This document shows, piece by piece, positions 10,742 to 18,761 of a stretch of DNA of 64,000 nucleotides. This DNA is from Alphaproteobacteria bacterium (GTDB lineage: Bacteria; Pseudomonadota; Alphaproteobacteria; Micropepsales; Micropepsaceae), in the NCBI GenBank assembly GCA_016792565.1, contig JAEUMK010000104.1, positions 1 through 64,000 of the forward strand, read 5' to 3'. The translations under genes were made by a program, and so were the position numbers. How positions within the stretch are numbered: the first letter of the stretch is position 1; each line of letters begins with the position of its first letter. The notes beneath the pieces are model-generated. The model saw only the letters and a list, made by a program, of their open reading frames with translations. It did not search any database and was not told the DNA's origin.

Positions 10742-10975
10742 ATGGCCGACCACGGCGATTACGTTCCGGGCTCGATGGACATCCATGAGCAGAAGGCCAC
10801 GTTCGGCCTGTTCTGGGCGCTGACCAAGTGGGGCGGCATCGCGGTCGTGGCCTTCGTGGCCCTTCTGGCCCTGACCCGGACGAACGCCGTCGACTGCAAG
10901 AACGCCGAGCAGGCGGCCGCGAACATCAACGCCTGCGGCAAGCTCCCCGCCCACGGCGAAGGCGGCGCGCACTGA
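10742..10975 (+). CDS. aa3-type cytochrome c oxidase subunit IV
   Basis: A 77-residue protein with one transmembrane helix (about 28-45). It matches the short bacterial aa3 oxidase subunit IV family: the N-terminal Y-V-P-G-S-M-D-I-H-E-Q-K-A-T-F-x2-FW motif is its signature. The family member sits beside the oxidase core in Paracoccus and Rhodobacter structures. No other oxidase subunit is in the window. Its stop overlaps the pntAA start (TGATG at 10973-10977), so the gene is coupled to the transhydrogenase. Oxidase accessory and transhydrogenase in one transcript links two proton-motive-force enzymes. Confidence 0.92.
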   Translation: MADHGDYVPGSMDIHEQKATFGLFWALTKWGGIAVVAFVALLALTRTNAVDCKNAEQAAANINACGKLPAHGEGGAH

Positions 10976-12105
10976 TGAAAATCGCGGTCCTTCGCGAACG
11001 GCGGCCTCACGAGAAGCGGGTCGCCGCCTCTCCCGAGACCGTCAAGAAACTCATCGCCCTGGGCGCCAGCGTCTCGATCGAAACGGGGGCGGGCGAGGGC
11101 TCGCGCATCCCCGACGCGCTGTTCGCGGCGGCCGGCGCGACCATGGCGGCAGACGCTGAAGCCGCCATCGCCGATGCCGACGTCGTCTTCTGCGTGCAGC
11201 GCCCGGAAGCCGCGGCACTGAACGGGGCGAAGGCCGGGGCGGTAGTGATCGGTCTCTTCGCGCCTTACGGCGACAGGGACGGGCTGGCGGCGCTCGCCGC
11301 GAACGGCCGCGCCGTGATGGCGATGGAATTCGTGCCGCGCATCAGCCGCGCCCAGGCGATGGACGCTCTGTCCAGCCAGGCCAATCTCGCCGGCTACAAG
11401 GCCGTGATCGACGCCGCGGCCGAGTTCAGCCGCGCCATGCCCATGATGATGACCGCTGCCGGAACCGTCGCGCCGGCCCGCGTGCTGGTATTCGGGGCGG
11501 GCGTCGCCGGGCTCCAGGCGATCGCCACGGCGCGTCGCCTGGGCGCCATCGTCTCGGCGACCGACGTGCGCCCCGCCGCCAAGGAGCAGGTGGAATCGCT
11601 GGGCGCGACCTTCGTCGCGGTCATCGACGATGAGTTCAAGCAGGCCGAGACGGCCGCCGGCTACGCCAAGCCGATGAGCGCCGACTACCAGGCCAAGCAG
11701 GCCGCGCTGATCGCCGAGACGATCAAGAAGCAGGACATCGCCATCTGCACGGCGCTGATCCCCGGCCGCAAGGCGCCGGTGCTGATCACCGAGGAGATGG
11801 TGGCGACGATGAAGCCAGGCTCGATCATCGTCGACCTGGCGGTGGAGCAGGGCGGCAACTGCCCGCTGTCGAAACCAGGCGAGGTCGTGGAGGTCGGCGG
11901 GGTCACGCTGATGGGGCATCTCAACGTGCCCAGCCGTATCGCCCAGGACTCCTCGAACCTCTACGCCAAGAACCTTCTGAACCTCGTCACGCTGCTGGTC
12001 GACAAGGGCACGAAGGAACTGAACGTGCCGTGGGACGACGAGATCGTGAAGGGCGCGCTGGTCGCCCGCGACGGCGCGGTCGTGCATCCGCAGCTTCAGG
12101 GATAG
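10975..12105 (+). CDS. pntAA: NAD(P)+ transhydrogenase subunit alpha 1, NAD-binding
   Basis: A 376-residue soluble domain I of the proton-translocating transhydrogenase, which passes hydride from NADH to NADP+ and uses the proton gradient to make NADPH. The N-terminus (MKIAVLRERRPHEKRVAASPE) and the Rossmann motif VFGAGVAGLQAIATA are typical, as is the RPAAKEQVESLGA segment. The absence of membrane helices, with these in separate genes, is the three-subunit arrangement of Rhodospirillum rubrum. It overlaps the upstream gene by 1 bp and is followed by pntAB after 11 bp. Confidence 0.96.
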   Translation: MKIAVLRERRPHEKRVAASPETVKKLIALGASVSIETGAGEGSRIPDALFAAAGATMAADAEAAIADADVVFCVQRPEAAALNGAKAGAVVIGLFAPYGDRDGLAALAANGRAVMAMEFVPRISRAQAMDALSSQANLAGYKAVIDAAAEFSRAMPMMMTAAGTVAPARVLVFGAGVAGLQAIATARRLGAIVSATDVRPAAKEQVESLGATFVAVIDDEFKQAETAAGYAKPMSADYQAKQAALIAETIKKQDIAICTALIPGRKAPVLITEEMVATMKPGSIIVDLAVEQGGNCPLSKPGEVVEVGGVTLMGHLNVPSRIAQDSSNLYAKNLLNLVTLLVDKGTKELNVPWDDEIVKGALVARDGAVVHPQLQG

Positions 12106-12116
12106 GATACGGCGCC

Positions 12117-12416
12117 ATGGACCACTTCGTCTCCTTCTTCTCGCTGTTCGTGCTGGCGATCTTCGTCGGCTACTTCGTGGTGTGGAGCGTGACGCCCGCC
12201 CTGCATACGCCGCTGATGGCGGTCACAAACGCGATCTCGTCGGTAATCATCGTCGGCGCGCTCATCGCGCTCGCGGTGCCGGCGCTCGGCGCGGTGTCGT
12301 GGGTGTCCAAGATCTTCGGCTTCCTGGCGGTCGTTCTCGCCAGCGTCAACATTTTCGGCGGCTTCCTGGTCACCCAGCGCATGCTCGCCATGTACAAGTC
12401 GAAGGCGAAACACTGA
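12117..12416 (+). CDS. pntAB: NAD(P)+ transhydrogenase subunit alpha 2, membrane
   Basis: A 99-residue integral membrane protein with three transmembrane helices. It corresponds to the domain II segment of the alpha chain. VTNAISSVIIVGAL and the C-terminal NIFGGFLVTQRMLAMYK are strongly conserved in the family; the Asn/Ser-rich first segment lines the proton path. The ATG at 12117 is 11 bp after pntAA. Confidence 0.95.
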   Translation: MDHFVSFFSLFVLAIFVGYFVVWSVTPALHTPLMAVTNAISSVIIVGALIALAVPALGAVSWVSKIFGFLAVVLASVNIFGGFLVTQRMLAMYKSKAKH

Positions 12417-12427
12417 AGGAGGCGGCC

Positions 12428-12712
12428 ATGGGCGGTATTCCGGCGCAGGATCTGGCGTTCTACGTGATCGTGGGCGCGGGGGCGCTGAGCCTCCTGCTCG
12501 CGCTGCTGAGCCTGGGGCGCATGATGCGCGCGGCCGGCTTCATCGTGCTGGCGGTCGGCATCGCGCTTCTGGCGCTGTGGATCCAGAACCAGGCGCAGAC
12601 CCTTTTCCTGATCGCTGCCGCGGTCGCGGCCGGCGTCGCCTTCCTGTTCATGGTGTCGGGGCGCGCGGTGACGCCCTCCGACATGAAGGGCCTGAGCACC
12701 TCGGGCCGATAG
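12428..12712 (+). CDS. Small membrane protein inserted between pntAB and pntB
   Basis: A 94-residue hydrophobic protein with three predicted transmembrane helices (about 10-27, 32-49 and 56-76) and a short C-terminal tail. It starts 11 bp after pntAB and ends about 40 bp before pntB, so it is inside the operon. PntB at 12752 already begins with its usual N-terminus, so this is not a split-off piece of PntB. I recognise no family. It may be a transhydrogenase accessory subunit or assembly factor; this is inference from position only. Confidence 0.75.
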   Translation: MGGIPAQDLAFYVIVGAGALSLLLALLSLGRMMRAAGFIVLAVGIALLALWIQNQAQTLFLIAAAVAAGVAFLFMVSGRAVTPSDMKGLSTSGR

Positions 12713-12751
12713 TTTGCAAGGTCCGTACAGGGCCTTGAGGGGGAGTAGACG

Positions 12752-14164
12752 ATGAACGCCAATCTTGCGGCGCTGTTGTATCTTGCGGCCGGCGTTCTGT
12801 TCATTCTGGCGCTGCGCGGGCTGTCCAGCCCGGCGTCGAGCCGGCGCGGCAATTTCTACGGCATGCTGGGCATGGGAATCGCCGTCGGCACCACGCTGAT
12901 CGCCGCCACGGCGGCGGCCGGATGGTTCACCTGGTTCCTCATCGTGCTCGGCATCGCCATCGGCGGCGGCGCGGGCGCCTTCATCGCCCGCCGCATCGCC
13001 ATGACGCAGATGCCGCAGCTGGTCGCCGCGTTCCACAGCCTCGTCGGCCTCGCCGCGGTTTTCGTGGCGGCCGGCGCGGTCTACAGCCCCGCCGCCTTCG
13101 GCATCGGGCCGAAGCTCGGCATGGTGCGCATCGAGAGCCTGCTGGAAATGGCGATCGGCGTCGCGATCGGCGCGGTCACCTTCTCCGGCTCGGTCATCGC
13201 CTTCGCCAAGCTGGACGGGCGCATGTCGGGCGCGCCGATCATCCTGCCCTTCCGCCACCTCATCAATATCGGCCTGGCGCTCGCCATCGGCCTCCTGATC
13301 TGGGCCTTCGCCTCGGGCGGCGGCGCGAACGCCGGCTGGATCTTCTGGATCATCACGCTGCTGTCGCTGACGATCGGCGTGACGCTGATCATCCCCATCG
13401 GCGGCGCCGACATGCCGGTCGTCGTCTCGATGCTGAACTCTTATTCGGGCTGGGCCGCGGCGGCGCTGGGCTTCACGCTGCACAACGAGGCGCTGCTGAT
13501 CACCGGCGCGCTGGTCGGCTCGTCCGGTGCGATCCTGAGCTACATCATGTGCAAAGGCATGAACCGCAGCTTCATTTCGGTGATCCTCGGCGGCTTCGGC
13601 GGCGAGAGCGGGCCAGCGAGCGGCGCGGTCGAGACCCGCCCCGTGAAGCAGGGTTCGGCCGACGACGCCGCCTTCATCATGAAGAATGCCGGATCCGTCA
13701 TCATCGTGCCCGGCTACGGCATGGCGGTCGCCCAGGCGCAGCACGCGGTGCGCGAGATGGCCGACAAGCTGAAGGCCGAGGGCGTCAAGGTCTCCTACGC
13801 CATCCATCCGGTGGCGGGGCGCATGCCGGGCCACATGAACGTGCTGCTCGCCGAGGCCAGCGTTCCCTATGACGAGGTCTTCGAACTGGAGGACATCAAC
13901 AGCCAGTTCCCGCAAGCCGACGTCGCCTACGTCATCGGCGCCAACGACGTGACCAACCCTTCGGCCAAGACCGATCCGAAGTCGCCGATCTTCGGCATGC
14001 CCATCCTCGACGTGGAGAAGGCCAAGACGGTGCTGTTCATCAAGCGCGGCATGGGGTCGGGCTATGCCGGCGTCGAGAACGAGCTGTTCTTCCGCGACAA
14101 TACGATGATGCTCTTCGCGGACGCCAAGAAGATGACCGAGGAGATCGTCAAGGCGCTCGGCTGA
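12752..14164 (+). CDS. pntB: NAD(P)+ transhydrogenase subunit beta
   Basis: A 470-residue protein with an N-terminal membrane part of eight or nine helices and a C-terminal NADP(H)-binding domain III. The start MNANLAALLYLAAGVLFILALRG fits the family. The conserved membrane segment GGADMPVVVSMLNSYSGWAAAALGF, the NADP-binding GYGMAVAQAQHAVREM, and the C-terminal VIGANDVTNPSAK followed by KRGMGSGYAG are all present. A GC-rich stem-loop (14181-14199) without a T run follows 16 bp after the stop and may end the operon. Confidence 0.96.
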   Translation: MNANLAALLYLAAGVLFILALRGLSSPASSRRGNFYGMLGMGIAVGTTLIAATAAAGWFTWFLIVLGIAIGGGAGAFIARRIAMTQMPQLVAAFHSLVGLAAVFVAAGAVYSPAAFGIGPKLGMVRIESLLEMAIGVAIGAVTFSGSVIAFAKLDGRMSGAPIILPFRHLINIGLALAIGLLIWAFASGGGANAGWIFWIITLLSLTIGVTLIIPIGGADMPVVVSMLNSYSGWAAAALGFTLHNEALLITGALVGSSGAILSYIMCKGMNRSFISVILGGFGGESGPASGAVETRPVKQGSADDAAFIMKNAGSVIIVPGYGMAVAQAQHAVREMADKLKAEGVKVSYAIHPVAGRMPGHMNVLLAEASVPYDEVFELEDINSQFPQADVAYVIGANDVTNPSAKTDPKSPIFGMPILDVEKAKTVLFIKRGMGSGYAGVENELFFRDNTMMLFADAKKMTEEIVKALG

Positions 14165-14275
14165 CCCGCGACGGGCGATCCCGGCGCCTCGCGCGCCGGT
14201 GCGGCGCTTGGTCCCAAGTTCGGCGGGGACCGGTCCTGATAGGGTCCGGCCCTCGGTCTTTTCGTGGAGGATACG

Positions 14276-14767
14276 ATGCGGTTTCCGGTGAGCGTCCTGC
14301 TGGCGAGCCTGATGCTGGGGAGCGCCGCGCTCGCCAATATGGCGCCGCCTCCCGATCTGCCCAACACGCAGGCGGCCGAGGCGGTTCAGGCCTTCATGGA
14401 GAACTTCAACGCCGGGAATATCGAGGGAATCGAGTCGGTGCTCGCCGACCGGACCGACTTTCTGTGGCCCGAGAACGGCGTCCTGCGCAACGAGGGCGAG
14501 GCGGCGACGGTTGCCGACATCAAGGCGGCGCTGGAGGCGGGGCAGGGCCTCAGGCTGGAGACCGGCGGGATGAGCGTCCTGCTGCTCGGGCCCTCGCAGG
14601 AGGCGGCCGAAGTGGTCGCGCAGATCACGCTCTACGGCAAGGATCCCGCGGGCGCGGAAGCCGTGCTGCTGAAAGGCGTGATGAGCTTCGCAGTCGCCAA
14701 GGACGGCGCGGACGGCGTGTGGCGGATCGCGGCTGCCCATACCAGCACGCAGCAGGCCGGCGACTAG
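14276..14767 (+). CDS. Exported NTF2/SnoaL-like protein
   Basis: A 163-residue protein with an N-terminal signal peptide (about 1-20, ending ALA). The mature part fits the SnoaL/DUF4440 NTF2-like fold: an N-terminal helix (AEAVQAFMENFNAGNIEGIESVLA) and then strands ending in GVWRIAAAHTS, the characteristic last strand. The ATG at 14276 has GTGGAGG upstream. It is a single gene about 110 bp after pntB. Function unknown; members bind small ligands or act as isomerases. Confidence 0.72.
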   Translation: MRFPVSVLLASLMLGSAALANMAPPPDLPNTQAAEAVQAFMENFNAGNIEGIESVLADRTDFLWPENGVLRNEGEAATVADIKAALEAGQGLRLETGGMSVLLLGPSQEAAEVVAQITLYGKDPAGAEAVLLKGVMSFAVAKDGADGVWRIAAAHTSTQQAGD

Positions 14768-14851
14768 AGGGGCCCCGGCGGGCATTTTTGCGGCCGGTCA
14801 TGGTGCCGCCATCATCGTCGGGCTGAATGGCGGGAGGTCGATGGAGGCATC

Positions 14852-15610
14852 ATGGCCCGCTCCAATTGCGAACCCGACGACGGTCTGCCGGGCAAGGCCG
14901 CCAAGATCGTGCAGCGCCGCCCGGCAGCGGCGAAGCCGCCGGCGAACTCCGGCCCAGCCAAGCCGTCCTACTTTCCCGGCGGCCAGTCGAAGGCCGGCTT
15001 CGAGCTTGAATCGACGCCCCAGGAGTTCGAGGCCCTGAAGAAGCGCATCGTGGCGATCCTGAGGTCGTCCGAATGCGCCATGATGAATTTCGCCGTCGGC
15101 CGCGTGATGGTGACCGGGCGCGGCTATGCCGCTGTCGCGGACGCCGTCGAGACCGGCAAGATCGCCGTCACCCTTGCGACAGCCGCGGGCTATGAGGCGT
15201 CCTATTCGCCCTCAACCCGCACGTTCCAGTTTCCCAAGATCGGCTATGGCGTGCTGCGCAAGGAGCGCGGCTCGATCGTCCATGAAGCGACCCACGCGCT
15301 GATCGACATCTATCTGAACATGAACCCGGGAAGCGGCGAGGCGCTGTCGTCGAGCGACGAGGAGCCGGTCTGCTACATCGCCGAGTGCGTGTTCTATGCC
15401 CTCAATGTCCGGGAGTCGGCGACGCAGATGGAAACGCCCGAGAGCGCGCATGTCCTCGCCATGCGCCGACAAGCGGAACTGATCGGCAACCGCATCGCGC
15501 TCGATATTCTGAACAACCGCAGCAGGCTGCTGAAGGTGCCGCCCCAGGCCAACCTTGCCGATCTCGGATTGCTCAGCCACCTCATCGCGACGCATCCCGA
15601 ATACCAGTAG
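14852..15610 (+). CDS. Hypothetical protein with HEXXH metallopeptidase-like motif
   Basis: A 252-residue protein I do not recognise. It has a basic, Pro/Ala-rich N-terminus (about 15-40) and then a globular domain. Residues 143-149 read VHEATHA, an HEXXH motif on a helix with hydrophobic flanks (SIVHEATHALIDIY). EEP near 170-172 or AECV (Glu178) could give the third zinc ligand. No signal peptide or transmembrane segment is visible. A GGAGG Shine-Dalgarno precedes the ATG. It converges with the ABC exporter gene, with only 6 bp between stops. Zincin activity is inferred from the motif alone. Confidence 0.75.
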   Translation: MARSNCEPDDGLPGKAAKIVQRRPAAAKPPANSGPAKPSYFPGGQSKAGFELESTPQEFEALKKRIVAILRSSECAMMNFAVGRVMVTGRGYAAVADAVETGKIAVTLATAAGYEASYSPSTRTFQFPKIGYGVLRKERGSIVHEATHALIDIYLNMNPGSGEALSSSDEEPVCYIAECVFYALNVRESATQMETPESAHVLAMRRQAELIGNRIALDILNNRSRLLKVPPQANLADLGLLSHLIATHPEYQ

Positions 15611-15616
15611 CGTGCC

Positions 15617-17488
15617 TCAGCCTTCGATGAAGCCGCCCACCTGCCGGTTCCAGAGCGCGGCATAGGCCCCGCCCTTCGCCAGAAGCTCGGCATGACTTCC
15701 GTCCTCGACGATGCGGCCGTCCTCCAGGAGGATGATGCGGTCCATGCCGGCGATGGTCGACAGGCGGTGGGCGATGGCGATGACGGTGCGTCCTTCCATC
15801 AGTTCCAGCAGCGCCTGCTGGATGAGATGCTCGCTTTCGCTGTCGAGCGAGGAGGTCGCCTCGTCGAGGACGAGGATCCGCGCGTCCTTCACCAGCGCGC
15901 GGGCAATGGCGACGCGCTGGCGCTCACCGCCCGAGAGCTTGAGGCCCTGTTCGCCGACGATCGTGTCGTAGCCCTCGTCGCGGCGGACGATGAAGTCGTG
16001 CGCGAAGGCCTTGCGAGCGCTGTCCTCGACGACGGCCTGACTCGCCATGTGATCGGCATAGCGGATGTTCTCGCGGATCGGACGATGGAAGACGCCCGGC
16101 ATCTGCTGGACCTCTGCGACGGCGAGATTGAGCGAGTCCCAGGTGACGCGCGAGATGTCCTGGCCGTCGATCTCGACCGTGCCGCTCTGCGGCTCGAACT
16201 GGCGGCGCAGCAGCTTGATGAGCGTCGACTTGCCGGCCCCCGACTTGCCGACCAGCCCGACCTTCTCGCCCGGGCGGATGACGAGATCGAGATCGCGGAA
16301 GACGGGATGTCCGTCCCCATGTGCGAAGGTGACCCTGCGAAAGGCGATCTCGCCCCTGGTGACGACGAGCGGTACGGCGCCCGGCGCATCGACGATTTCG
16401 TGCGGCCTGGTGACGAGGGCGAGGGCCTCGTCCAGCGTCCCGAGCTGCTCGAAGAAGTCGAGCATGCGGAAGGAGAGATCCTGCACCGAGCGGGCGATCA
16501 TGTTGCCGAGGAAGAAGATCATCGTGAAGGCGCCGAGCGTGATGCGGCCCTCGACCGTGTCGGTGACGGCCATCCAGATGAGCGCCAGCTGCAGGCCAAG
16601 CATGGCGGTGGCCATGAACAGCTTCATCCACATCAGGAAAAGGCGGAGCCTGCGCGAGGCGTCCATCTCGTCCGCGAGGAAGCGCGAGAGGTATTTGCGC
16701 TCGAACGCGGACTTGGCGAAGGCACGCACCAGATCGACATTCGTGATCGCGTCGATCAGCCGGCCTGTCGAGGTGGAAACCTCCTCGGAGAAGGCTTTCG
16801 ACAGCCGCACCGAGCGGCGGGCGAGACGCTGCACGACCGCCAGATAGAGCAGCGTCCAGCCCAGCAGAAGCCCGGCATAGAAGGGCGACTGAAAGGCGAG
16901 GAGCGCGGTGCCGGCGATCAGCAGTACGACGATGCGGGTGATATCGAAGGTGCACAGATAGAGGAGGCCGATCGCCGCCTGGCCGGCCTGCTTGATCTTC
17001 TGCCCGAGCTTGCCGGCGAAGTTCTCCTGGAAGTAGCGCGCGGAGTGTCCGAGCAGCCACGCGAACAGGTATTTCTGCGCGAGGCCGCGCAGGCGCGGGC
17101 TAAGCGAGCGGTCGATCGCATCGTGCAGGCGATAGAGCAGCGACGGTGCGAACCAGAGCGCGCCCAGGGCGGCGAACCAGAATGCGATGCCGGCATAGTC
17201 GTGCGGCGCCGGTGCGGCCGCCCCTGCGGTGACAGCATTGACCAGGCGTCCGAGCGCGAAAGGCCCGAGCGACTCGAGCACGGTCGCCACCGCCGCGACA
17301 GCGACCAGCGCGGCGGCCCTGGCGCGGAAGTGGCGCCCGACCAGAAAGCCGATGAAGGCGAAGGGCGACGAGGGTGGGCGGACCCCGGCCTCGGCCTCGG
17401 CCAGTTGCTCGATCTCGTCCAGCGGAGGCAGGCCCTCCGCCGGCCCGGACGGCGCCGTGCGATCACGGCCGTTTCCAAGCGCGTTCAT
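15617..17488 (-). CDS. ABC exporter, fused permease/ATPase
   Basis: A 623-residue half-transporter of the MsbA/ABCB type. The N-terminal ABC type 1 transmembrane domain (about 60-330) has six helices. The ATPase domain has Walker A GKSGAGKST, signature LSGGERQR, Walker B ILVLDEAT and the H-loop IAIAHRLST. It would function as a homodimer exporting a lipid, peptide or drug; the substrate cannot be told. The ATG at 17488 is preferred; an in-frame start at 17560 adds a weak lead. The rpsU terminator lies between this gene and rpsU upstream. Confidence 0.93.
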   Translation of the reverse strand: MNALGNGRDRTAPSGPAEGLPPLDEIEQLAEAEAGVRPPSSPFAFIGFLVGRHFRARAAALVAVAAVATVLESLGPFALGRLVNAVTAGAAAPAPHDYAGIAFWFAALGALWFAPSLLYRLHDAIDRSLSPRLRGLAQKYLFAWLLGHSARYFQENFAGKLGQKIKQAGQAAIGLLYLCTFDITRIVVLLIAGTALLAFQSPFYAGLLLGWTLLYLAVVQRLARRSVRLSKAFSEEVSTSTGRLIDAITNVDLVRAFAKSAFERKYLSRFLADEMDASRRLRLFLMWMKLFMATAMLGLQLALIWMAVTDTVEGRITLGAFTMIFFLGNMIARSVQDLSFRMLDFFEQLGTLDEALALVTRPHEIVDAPGAVPLVVTRGEIAFRRVTFAHGDGHPVFRDLDLVIRPGEKVGLVGKSGAGKSTLIKLLRRQFEPQSGTVEIDGQDISRVTWDSLNLAVAEVQQMPGVFHRPIRENIRYADHMASQAVVEDSARKAFAHDFIVRRDEGYDTIVGEQGLKLSGGERQRVAIARALVKDARILVLDEATSSLDSESEHLIQQALLELMEGRTVIAIAHRLSTIAGMDRIILLEDGRIVEDGSHAELLAKGGAYAALWNRQVGGFIEG

Positions 17489-17579
17489 GATGCGTCTCGT
17501 TTCGATTCCCCGGATGGACGCTACGACGGCGGGCGGCGGTGTCCAGCAGGGCAGGAGCAACAGTGGCAGACAAACGAAA

Positions 17580-17603
17580 AAGCCGCGGGCGGACCCGCGG
17601 CTT
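17580..17603 (-). terminator. Intrinsic terminator of rpsU
   Basis: A perfect 10-bp stem (17580-17589 with 17594-17603) encloses a 4-nt loop. On the minus strand it is followed by TTTTCG. It lies 28 bp after the rpsU stop. Confidence 0.9.
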
Positions 17604-17630
17604 GCGTCAACGCAAGACTGAATCCGATGG

Positions 17631-17855
17631 CTACTTCTTGGCCGCGGCCGGAAGCAGGCCTTCGCGCTGCAGGCGCTTGCGGGCGAGCTTGCGGGCGCGG
17701 CGGATCGATTCAGCCTTCTCGCGCGCGCGCTTCACGCTCGGCTTTTCGTAGTGGTTGCGCAGCTTCATCTCGCGGAAAAGACCCTCGCGCTGCATCTTCT
17801 TCTTGAGCGCCTTCAGGGCCTGATCGACGTTGTTGTCGCGGACGATGATCTGCAC
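17631..17855 (-). CDS. rpsU: 30S ribosomal protein S21
   Basis: A 74-residue basic protein matching bS21. It begins [20 protein letters not shown], with the central [12 protein letters not shown] and a Lys/Arg-rich C-terminal helix. It binds the 30S subunit near the 16S 3' end and assists initiation. The start codon is GTG (17855-17853), preceded by AAGAAGG at a 6-nt spacing. It has its own promoter and terminator. Confidence 0.96.
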   Translation of the reverse strand: MQIIVRDNNVDQALKALKKKMQREGLFREMKLRNHYEKPSVKRAREKAESIRRARKLARKRLQREGLLPAAAKK

Positions 17856-17919
17856 GGATGACCTTCTTAGGAGTCAAAAATATCGGGACGGACGGCGCGC
17901 AGCCGTTCCGGGAGGCGGC

Positions 17920-17948
17920 GAAATAGCAAAAGCGGGGATGCATGTCCA
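17920..17948 (-). promoter_or_regulatory. Probable promoter of rpsU
   Basis: On the minus strand TGGACA (17948-17943) and TATTTC (17925-17920) are separated by exactly 17 bp, with TGC before the -10. The leader to the GTG is about 60 nt and contains a GC-rich imperfect hairpin. Confidence 0.5.
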
Positions 17949-17980
17949 CCCCGGCTGCCAAAAGGGGTGTTAATAAATCA

Positions 17981-18028
17981 AAGCCCCCGCAGCCGCTGGC
18001 GCAACATGCGCCAGTGGCCCGAGGGCTT
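17981..18028 (-). terminator. Stem-loop terminator after the DUF465 gene
   Basis: A long imperfect hairpin: outer arms AAGCCC/GGGCTT (17981-17986, 18023-18028) and an inner 10-bp stem (CCGCTGGCGC with GCGCCAGTGG, one wobble) around AACAT. On the minus strand it is followed by TGATTTATTAA. It sits 27 bp after the stop of the upstream minus-strand gene. Confidence 0.6.
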
Positions 18029-18054
18029 CAAACGCGCTGACGAAGCGCTGCGGC

Positions 18055-18231
18055 CTAGTGGGCCGTTTCGAAGCGGAGCCTTTCCAGCTCCTCCTTGATC
18101 CGCAGCTTCTGGCGCTTCATGGCGGAGATCTTCAGTTCGTCGTGGCCGGGGTGCGCCGTCTCCTCGGCGATGGTCTCCTCCAGGCGCCGGTGCTTGTCCG
18201 AAAGCTGCTGGATGTGCGACTCAAGTCCCAT
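18055..18231 (-). CDS. DUF465 (YdcH-type) small protein
   Basis: A 58-residue, helical, charged protein beginning MGLESHIQQLSDKHRRLEE and ending in a KRQKLRIKEELERL helix, the layout of DUF465. These short coiled-coil-like proteins are common in alphaproteobacteria and have no firm function. It diverges from a second DUF465 gene at 18453, with about 220 bp between the starts. Confidence 0.85.
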   Translation of the reverse strand: MGLESHIQQLSDKHRRLEETIAEETAHPGHDELKISAMKRQKLRIKEELERLRFETAH

Positions 18232-18452
18232 AGGAACTCGCCTCCTTTCCTGTCTTCAGGATGAGCAAGTCCACCACGGATTCACCGATCTGTCACGCCG
18301 GATGACGCCGCCTGACGGCGAATTCATGTGCTGCGGCGCGGCAATTCCGCGGTCAGTCTTTCCGGGGCGTTAAGGTGCACGCAAGGCAAGACAGGGTTTG
18401 CGCCGCCCGCTATGGTCGGCGCGGGGACAAGGCGCAGGGAATCAGCCTCGGC

Positions 18453-18677
18453 ATGTCAGCGTTCGAGCCGGACGAGAGCGAGGAAGACAGGGCGGTCCGC
18501 ATCAAGCTGGGGCTGCTGCGACAGGAGCACCGCGATCTCGACAGCGCGATCCAGGCGCTGTCCGATGCGTCCGCCCGCGACCAGTTGCTGCTGGCTCGTC
18601 TGAAGAAGAAGAAACTGGCCCTGAAGGACCAAATTCTCCAGATGGAAAACCAGCTTATTCCCGACATCATCGCCTGA
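18453..18677 (+). CDS. DUF465 family protein, second copy
   Basis: A 74-residue helical protein: an acidic N-terminus (MSAFEPDESEED) followed by RIKLGLLRQEHRDLDSAI and the Lys-rich RLKKKKLALKDQI, which is the DUF465 pattern. The ATG at 18453 is chosen; an earlier in-frame start at 18375 lacks family similarity. Two DUF465 genes near purE/purK are a recurrent alphaproteobacterial arrangement. Confidence 0.85.
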   Translation: MSAFEPDESEEDRAVRIKLGLLRQEHRDLDSAIQALSDASARDQLLLARLKKKKLALKDQILQMENQLIPDIIA

Positions 18678-18761
18678 CGCGGCGATGCGCCGCGTCGCGC
18701 GGCGGCCGCGGCGGCGCTAGTCAGGCTGGCGGGGGGCGGAAACCTCAACGGAGCCGCCGAC

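Noticed and set aside
12170-14785. An 871-residue minus-strand ORF across the pnt operon
   Set aside because: It runs opposite three transhydrogenase genes with strong family motifs and shows no domain of its own.
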